64,000 bases of DNA from Paraclostridium sordellii (GTDB taxonomy: Bacteria > Bacillota > Clostridia > Peptostreptococcales > Peptostreptococcaceae). The notes under the pieces are model-generated. The model did not search any database. It saw only the letters and a program-made list of their open reading frames with translations, and was not told where the DNA came from. Below, in pieces: positions 59,515 to 64,000 of this stretch (positions within the stretch are counted from its first letter, which is position 1; each line of letters opens with the position of its first letter). Location of the stretch: contig NZ_LN679998.1 in the NCBI RefSeq assembly GCF_000953675.1, forward strand, positions 220,116-284,115, given 5' to 3'. The position numbers were made by a program, and so were the translations under genes.

Positions 59515-59646
59515 GACGGGGTTTGAGTAGTTGTTTCCTTCACACAAAATTCGCTTCGCTAATGTCGCCAACGGCTTCGCCCGTTGCTCAAAGACATGAA
59601 GTACGCGGTCTTTAAGTTTTTCGTCAACAACTACTCAAACCCTCGC
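59515..59646. repeat. Comparatively GC-rich composite palindromic element between rnr and smpB
   Basis: A perfect 17-bp inverted repeat (59519-59535 with 59626-59642) encloses at least two more hairpins: CAACGG/CCGTTG (loop CTTCGC) near 59569-59586, and AAAGAC/GTCTTT near 59590-59613. It is clearly richer in G+C than the flanking AT-rich DNA. A T-stretch follows the right arm. No coding potential. It could be a terminator, an RNA element or a MITE/REP-like repeat. Confidence 0.7.
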
Positions 59647-59875
59647 TTTTTGTAATCTAACTTTTGGGTAAAAGAGAATACAAAAAATAAATAATAGATA
59701 TTAAAATTTAATGTTATTTTAAAATAATATTTAATTTATGTGTTGTTAAAGATTTTATTTGGGTATTAATTATTATAAGATGATAAATATTGATTATATG
59801 TAATATATATTGTGTTATTACATATAATATTATTAAATCTAGTTTATGCTTTGATTTGCTGGTATTTACTAAGTA

Positions 59876-59904
59876 TTGACTATTATGGTTGTATATGGTA
59901 TATT
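59876..59904 (+). promoter_or_regulatory. Sigma-A promoter of smpB
   Basis: TTGACT (59876-59881), 17 bases, TATATT (59899-59904), 42 bases before smpB. The rest of the gap 59660-59875 is AT-rich with no recognised feature. Confidence 0.75.
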
Positions 59905-59945
59905 TTAAGGTAATTAATGAAGGATAAGGATAAGAGGTGATTTGT

Positions 59946-60401
59946 ATGGCAGGTGTTAAGATTTTAGCTACTAATAGAAAAGCTAGACATGAGTATTTTA
60001 TAGAAGAAACTTATGAATGCGGTATTGAATTAAAGGGTACTGAAGTTAAGTCTATTAGACAAGGTAAGCTTAACTTAGCAGATGGATATGCTTCTGTTGA
60101 TAATTCAGAGGTATTTTTAAAACAAGTTCATATAAGTCCATACGAACAAGGTAATAGATTTAATGTTGATCCTCTTAGAGTGAGAAAGTTATTACTTCAT
60201 AAGCATGAAATTAGAAAGCTTATAGGGGCTACTACTATTAAAGGTTATGCTTTAATTCCTTTAAGTGTTTATCTTAAAAAAGGTAAGGTTAAGGTAGAGC
60301 TTGCTTTAGCAAAAGGTAAGAAATTATATGACAAACGTCAAGATTTAGCTAAGAAAGATGCTAATAGACGTATTGAAAGAGAGTTATCTGGTAGATACTA
60401 G
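59946..60401 (+). CDS. smpB: SsrA-binding protein
   Basis: Binds tmRNA and delivers it to stalled ribosomes. [10 protein letters not shown] near the N-terminus, [11 protein letters not shown] near 30 and the basic C-terminal tail ([10 protein letters not shown]) are characteristic. 151 residues. ATG 59946 follows AGAGGTGA; a GTG at 59937 overlaps that site. Directly upstream of its RNA partner. Confidence 0.96.
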   Translation: MAGVKILATNRKARHEYFIEETYECGIELKGTEVKSIRQGKLNLADGYASVDNSEVFLKQVHISPYEQGNRFNVDPLRVRKLLLHKHEIRKLIGATTIKGYALIPLSVYLKKGKVKVELALAKGKKLYDKRQDLAKKDANRRIERELSGRY

Positions 60402-60520
60402 ATAATATTCCAACTAGATAGTATTGCTTTTAGTTTTTAAAAGTTTTATTATATATATAACAACTTAATATTAATGGTGAAAAAAGTTTGCGAAAAGTCT
60501 CAAAGACTATAAACTACCAC

Positions 60521-60870
60521 GGGGGCGTAATGGTTTCGACGTGGGTTTGGAACTTGAGGCTGCGTGTCGTGTTACTCTGGGTCACGTAAAAACTGGGGAA
60601 CTTAAAATAAACGCAAACGATAATTACGCTTTAGCAGCATAATGACTGCTCGTCCCGCCTAAGCCCTCCTGCCGGCTGGGCCTGGACGTCATCTATGCAG
60701 GGAACTACTTTCTGGGTGTCTCGACTGGAAGTGGAATAATTGGGACTGGTCAAACACATAGCTTGCCACTGGGCGATGTGTGCGACGAGATTTAAATCAA
60801 CTGGCTACACACGTAGATGCAGCGAGGAAAAGACTTGCGGACAGGGGTTCGACTCCCCTCGTCTCCACCA
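60521..60870 (+). ncRNA. ssrA: Transfer-messenger RNA (tmRNA)
   Basis: The 5' GGGGGCG (60521-60527) pairs with the 3' CGTCTCC before an encoded ACCA end; the T-arm GTTCGACTC lies near 60847-60855 and the start GGGGGCGTAATGGTTTCGAC is conserved. The tag frame (60613-60642) encodes A-N-D-N-Y-A-L-A-A then TAA. Pseudoknot-rich GC sequence fills the middle. Length 350 bases. It frees stalled ribosomes with SmpB. Its 3' end borders an accessory segment. Confidence 0.97.
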
Positions 60871-60895
60871 ATTACATACAATTCATCGTTAAAAT

Positions 60896-60977
60896 GATTG
60901 GAATTGCTTAATCTTAGGATGGAGTAATTCCTTTTTTTATTATAAAACAACACAATAATAACACAACTACAGAAGAC
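60896..60977 (+). repeat. Left copy of an imperfect direct repeat flanking rnlAB
   Basis: It spans the ssrA terminator and about 40 bases beyond. It shares with 62669-62747 the order TTGG-ATTGCT ... AGTAATTCCTTT ... TTATTATA ... AATAATAACA-AACTA-AGAA. See the right copy. Confidence 0.6.
60900..60938 (+). terminator. Terminator of ssrA
   Basis: GGAATTGCT (60900-60908) pairs with AGTAATTCC (60923-60931), with one mismatch, then TTTTTTT. A degenerate copy recurs at 62671-62710. Confidence 0.75.
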
Positions 60978-61010
60978 AAATAGATCAAGGGAGTTTAAAT
61001 GGGGGTAAAT

Positions 61011-62111
61011 ATGTCAAAAGAGTTTAAATCATTAAATATTAAATTTATAGATTTAGAGCAATTAATAAAAAAGTATTGTATTGAAAATTATGGAGATAAA
61101 TATGATATAGGAAATTTAGAGCAAAATAAAAAAAATCCTATTCAATATTCGATAAAAATAACAGCAGATTCAAAAATAGCTACATTAAATTTTTATAAAA
61201 ATGGAGATGGAACTGTAACTATACAGTACAAAGTTGGAAAAAATCAAGAAATATCTAAGGCGATAGCTATATACATTAAATCTAATGGAATTAAAGATGA
61301 TAGGAAAAGTGTATCTTTAAGCTTAGATGATATAAATGAAGAAAATTTTAATTTACTAATAGATTATATAGATGAATTAAATGTAAATGTTTTAGAAAGT
61401 GCTAGTATATCTTATGGACATAGATATAAGTTTAAGAGTGTAGAGTTTAATGATGAACTCACTCTAACGTATTATAATTGTAAAGAGAAAATATTGATAC
61501 AAGGGAAGCCTCTCTATATATATTATGAAGTAATATCTTTCCTATCTGATTGCATGGGATTTGAAGATGTCATAAAGAGTCATTCACAAGCGTATAATGT
61601 AAGTTTAGAAGCTTCAGAAATAGCTGACGAAATGAAGGAACAACTAGAAGATAGTTATGCTTTTTTAGGAGAGACATTGAGAAAAGTATTAAGTCCGGCA
61701 TTTGTATTAAAAAAATTAGATATAGAATTAGAAGATTACTCGTCATTTGCATATCCAGCTTTAAGAACGCTGGAGGGATATTTAAAGAAAATATTATTGA
61801 ATAATGGCATAGAAATAAAAAAAGAGTTCAATATTTTTACTAGAGATAAAAACACAAAAGATTATTATTTAGATATAGAGAAGTGTAATTTTAATCACAA
61901 TAAAACAATAACTTGTCCGATAACTAAATTAGCTGTAGGTGAGATTTATACTTATCTTAGTAAAAATAGACATCCTTTATTTCATACAAGCTATATAACT
62001 GATAGTACTACAATAATAGAAAATAGACAACATGCTGAAGTTATAATAAACGAAACTTTGGAACTTATAAAGAGAACTCATCATAGCATAAATATGAGCG
62101 TGTTATGTTAG
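61011..62111 (+). CDS. rnlA: RnlA-like toxin, RNase LS family endoribonuclease
   Basis: 366 residues resembling E. coli RnlA (357), a HEPN-type mRNA endonuclease that blocks phages when its antitoxin is lost. Shared stretches: N-G-D-G-T-V-T-I-Q-Y, I-L-I-Q-G-K-P-L, Y-P-A-L-R-T-L-E-G and N-R-H-P-L-F-H. The catalytic residues of E. coli RnlA (Glu258, Arg318, His323) match Glu255, Arg320 and His325. ATG 61011 gives the best match to E. coli RnlA and follows GGGGGT; ATG 60999 is the alternative. Paired with rnlB, directly 3' of ssrA. Confidence 0.88.
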   Translation: MSKEFKSLNIKFIDLEQLIKKYCIENYGDKYDIGNLEQNKKNPIQYSIKITADSKIATLNFYKNGDGTVTIQYKVGKNQEISKAIAIYIKSNGIKDDRKSVSLSLDDINEENFNLLIDYIDELNVNVLESASISYGHRYKFKSVEFNDELTLTYYNCKEKILIQGKPLYIYYEVISFLSDCMGFEDVIKSHSQAYNVSLEASEIADEMKEQLEDSYAFLGETLRKVLSPAFVLKKLDIELEDYSSFAYPALRTLEGYLKKILLNNGIEIKKEFNIFTRDKNTKDYYLDIEKCNFNHNKTITCPITKLAVGEIYTYLSKNRHPLFHTSYITDSTTIIENRQHAEVIINETLELIKRTHHSINMSVLC

Positions 62112-62143
62112 ATTTTAAATATACTTATTTTAGGAGGTGGATT

Positions 62144-62524
62144 ATGGATAATTATAAAATAAAAGAAATTAACAATTGTAAATATAAATTAATAATATTT
62201 TCCACTGATTATATAAGTCCAATTGAAGATCTCGATGAAATAGAGGTTGATTTAAAATCTTACAACTATCTAGGATATATGATATTTGATTTACTATTGG
62301 TTAACGGAAATTCAGAGAATAGATTTATGGAAGTTTTTTTTGATGGAGAGAAATTTGATAGAGATAGTTTTAAAATTGCTAAAAAATTACCTATGGAGAT
62401 AAACACTGTATCATCAGATTTCTACTTTGATAATTTAGCCATGGTAGAGAAGAGTAGATTATCTAATCCAATTAAATTTATGATAAAGAAAAAAAAGTTG
62501 CCTTTTAATAGGTTCTTAAACTAA
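62144..62524 (+). CDS. rnlB: RnlB-like antitoxin
   Basis: 126 residues, close to E. coli RnlB (123). The conserved patch I-F-D-L-L-L-V-N-G-N-S-E-N-R-F matches the L-F-D-L-L-C-A-N-G...N-R-F of RnlB. It would bind and inhibit RnlA. ATG 62144 is chosen because TTAGGAGGTGG precedes it; an upstream ATG overlaps the rnlA stop. The gap to rnlA is 32 bases. Confidence 0.82.
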   Translation: MDNYKIKEINNCKYKLIIFSTDYISPIEDLDEIEVDLKSYNYLGYMIFDLLLVNGNSENRFMEVFFDGEKFDRDSFKIAKKLPMEINTVSSDFYFDNLAMVEKSRLSNPIKFMIKKKKLPFNRFLN

Positions 62525-62529
62525 TAAAC

Positions 62530-62562
62530 AAAGACTGGATAAGATTATATTCCAGTCTTTTA
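62530..62562 (+). terminator. Terminator of rnlAB
   Basis: AAAGACTGGA (62530-62539) pairs with TCCAGTCTTT (62551-62560), followed by TATAATG. The T-run is short. Confidence 0.65.
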
Positions 62563-62668
62563 TAATGTAAATATTTCATAAGTACTTGAGTTATTTAATA
62601 TTTATCAAATAAAAACGTATGATAGTTTTTAAGATATAACCTATAAAAATAAATAATATTACTAAATG

Positions 62669-62747
62669 CATTGGGATTGCTATTTTTTTGACTTAGTAAT
62701 TCCTTTATTATTATAGAAGTAATATAATAATAACATAACTATAAGAA
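62669..62747 (+). repeat. Right copy of the imperfect direct repeat flanking rnlAB
   Basis: Corresponds to 60896-60977; the best-conserved part is AGTAATTCCTTT through AATAATAACA. It lies in the 313-base gap 62525-62837 before the RES gene. Besides it and the rnlB terminator I see only AT-rich sequence there. Confidence 0.6.
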
Positions 62748-62837
62748 TTTTTATTTTAATAAAAAAATTAATGTTTCAATATTAATGTATTTTATAATAA
62801 TATTATTTACATAAAAACTTCAAAGGAGATGGGAAAT

Positions 62838-64000
62838 ATGGCTTGTATTTGTTGTTTTTTTGATAATGAAAATCAAATAAATATTAAACAACAATCACTT
62901 ACAGAGGAAAGATTTGAAGAAAAATTAAAAGAATATAAGAAGAATTATATTAAATTAGTAAAAGAATTAGTCAGTGTAAATGAATGCAATTGCAAAAAAA
63001 CGATAGGCTCAGAATCTAATAATATATATTTAAAATTTTGTGATGATTTTTTGATTGATTTCCAATCTAATATAGAGTTGATAGAAATATTATTTGATGA
63101 AGTTATTGATATATATGAAGCAAATCTGTTAAAAGGTAGACGTTATGCTTATAATAAACTAGATGAGTTTGTCAGTAAGAGGTGTAGAGGTGGAAATATA
63201 TCTAACTCATTAGACATTTCAACATTACTATTTAGGGGACGTCCAATAGGAAAATACGATAAGGGTAATATACATGAATATTATCATATACCATTTAATA
63301 AAAGAGAAATAGTTCCTAATCAAAGATTTAGTATATCCGGAAACCCAATGCTTTATTTAGCAAAATCATTACAAACTATTTCATCAGAGCTTAATGAAGA
63401 TTATTCCAAAATTAACTATTCAGTGTATATGCCTAAATATAGTTATTTCTATAGAAATGGATTTTTTAATATATCAAATTATGTAGATAAAACATTAAAT
63501 GAATGTATAGAACCCATTATAAATCAGGGAAGTATTATAGAATACGATAATGATCATTTTACATTTAGTAAGAACAATATATGTAGAATAATTTCAGAAT
63601 CCATATTATATCAAATATTAACTTTTCCTAGGAGCAAGGTAGGTGTGTTTGTAGAAGAATATACATTGCCTCAATTACTTACAGATTATATTAAGTCAAA
63701 AGGTTATTTAGGAGTTATTTATCAATCATCAAAACCTACAAAAGATATTCCTAATAATTTGAAGTATATAAATTTAGATTATAATTACTGTTTCTTTGTA
63801 CCATACAGTAAAGCAAATTATAATGATGAATTATTAAATAAATTTTATACTGCATGCATAGGAGAAAATGAAAAAATAGATAGTATTCAGGATTTGGAAA
63901 ATTCTTTAGATAAGTATGACATAAAATTAAATAGATTGAAAGAAAGTGGATTTAATTGTAATGATTATGTAATGTATAAATTATGTATTGAAGATCATAA
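62838..64000 (+). CDS. RES-domain protein (3' partial), possible NAD+-degrading effector
   Basis: The frame runs from ATG 62838 (after AAAGGAGATGGG) to the window end with no stop, at least 387 residues. Residues 131-185 carry the RES pattern: L-F-R-G-R-P, Y-H-I-P-F-N-K-R-E-I-V, Q-R-F-S-I-S-G-N-P-M-L-Y-L-A-K-S, then S-S-E-L. RES toxins phosphorolyse NAD+. The N-terminal 120 residues are helical with a C-x-C-C start and C-x-C at 50-52, perhaps the HEPN/RES N-terminal domain family. The C-terminal part is not assigned. No antitoxin precedes it. Confidence 0.75.
   Translation, partial: MACICCFFDNENQINIKQQSLTEERFEEKLKEYKKNYIKLVKELVSVNECNCKKTIGSESNNIYLKFCDDFLIDFQSNIELIEILFDEVIDIYEANLLKGRRYAYNKLDEFVSKRCRGGNISNSLDISTLLFRGRPIGKYDKGNIHEYYHIPFNKREIVPNQRFSISGNPMLYLAKSLQTISSELNEDYSKINYSVYMPKYSYFYRNGFFNISNYVDKTLNECIEPIINQGSIIEYDNDHFTFSKNNICRIISESILYQILTFPRSKVGVFVEEYTLPQLLTDYIKSKGYLGVIYQSSKPTKDIPNNLKYINLDYNYCFFVPYSKANYNDELLNKFYTACIGENEKIDSIQDLENSLDKYDIKLNRLKESGFNCNDYVMYKLCIEDH

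Noticed and set aside
60871-64000. A copy of the ssrA 3' end (attR) closing an integrated island
   Set aside because: No second copy of the tmRNA T-arm/acceptor sequence and no integrase gene is visible before 64000; if present they lie beyond the window.

Overview
The window is a low-GC, clostridial chromosome segment, read here as Peptostreptococcaceae (Paraclostridium/Paeniclostridium/Clostridioides-like). This rests on the selenocysteine-dependent D-proline reductase (prd) cluster, a CdsR/CdsB-type cysteine desulfidase pair under sigma-54, alpha/beta-type spore proteins, a Spo0E-like protein, and a gene order (prd, cdsRB, hpt, hslO, sigL, cggR-gapA-pgk-tpiA-gpmI-eno, secG, rnr, smpB, ssrA) that I recall as close to Clostridioides difficile. 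The genus is an inference.

Layout. 1-8.8 kb: end of a Na/Pi cotransporter, pgi, an HtrA protease, ferrous iron uptake feoAB on the minus strand, a heptaprenyl-diphosphate-synthase-component-I-like membrane protein, a Spo0E-like protein, an MscS channel and an MgtC protein with no ordinary start codon. 8.8-17 kb: DegV, PepF, the phosphate operon pstSCAB-phoU behind a run of PHO-box-like repeats, and a polysaccharide deacetylase. 16.8-29 kb: valS behind a T-box, an ABC exporter pair, a PH-like protein, an rRNA m5C methyltransferase, folC, small conserved proteins, an alpha/beta SASP and a second deacetylase. 29.3-39 kb: prdR, then prdC, prdA, a small unnamed gene, prdB, prdD, prdE, prdF and a TauE/SafE exporter. 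prdC and prdB each contain an in-frame TGA read as selenocysteine. 39-45.9 kb: an SSB-like protein, a methyltransferase, a 49-residue membrane protein, cdsR, cdsB, hpt and an M20 peptidase. 45.9-50.4 kb: a SASP-like protein, a methyltransferase, hslO, the sigma-54 gene and cggR. 50.5-60.9 kb: lower glycolysis (gapA to eno), secG, rnr, smpB and ssrA. 60.9-64 kb: an accessory segment directly 3' of ssrA with an RnlA/RnlB toxin-antitoxin pair and the start of a RES-domain protein.

How the parts connect. PrdR and CdsR are both sigma-54 activators, and each target (prdC operon, cdsB) has a clear -24/-12 element. The only sigma-54 gene in the window is itself interrupted by an in-frame TGA at codon 134. 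That TGA is followed by a 10-bp hairpin whose spacing and loop fit the bacterial SECIS pattern, in a genome that certainly reads UGA as selenocysteine. This is the most surprising observation here; a split protein, an ordinary mutation or a sequence error are the alternatives. Other points: an imperfect repeat of about 75 bp brackets the rnlAB cassette next to ssrA; a comparatively GC-rich palindromic element of about 130 bp lies between rnr and smpB; and prdD/prdE correspond to the two halves of PrdA, split at its self-processing site.
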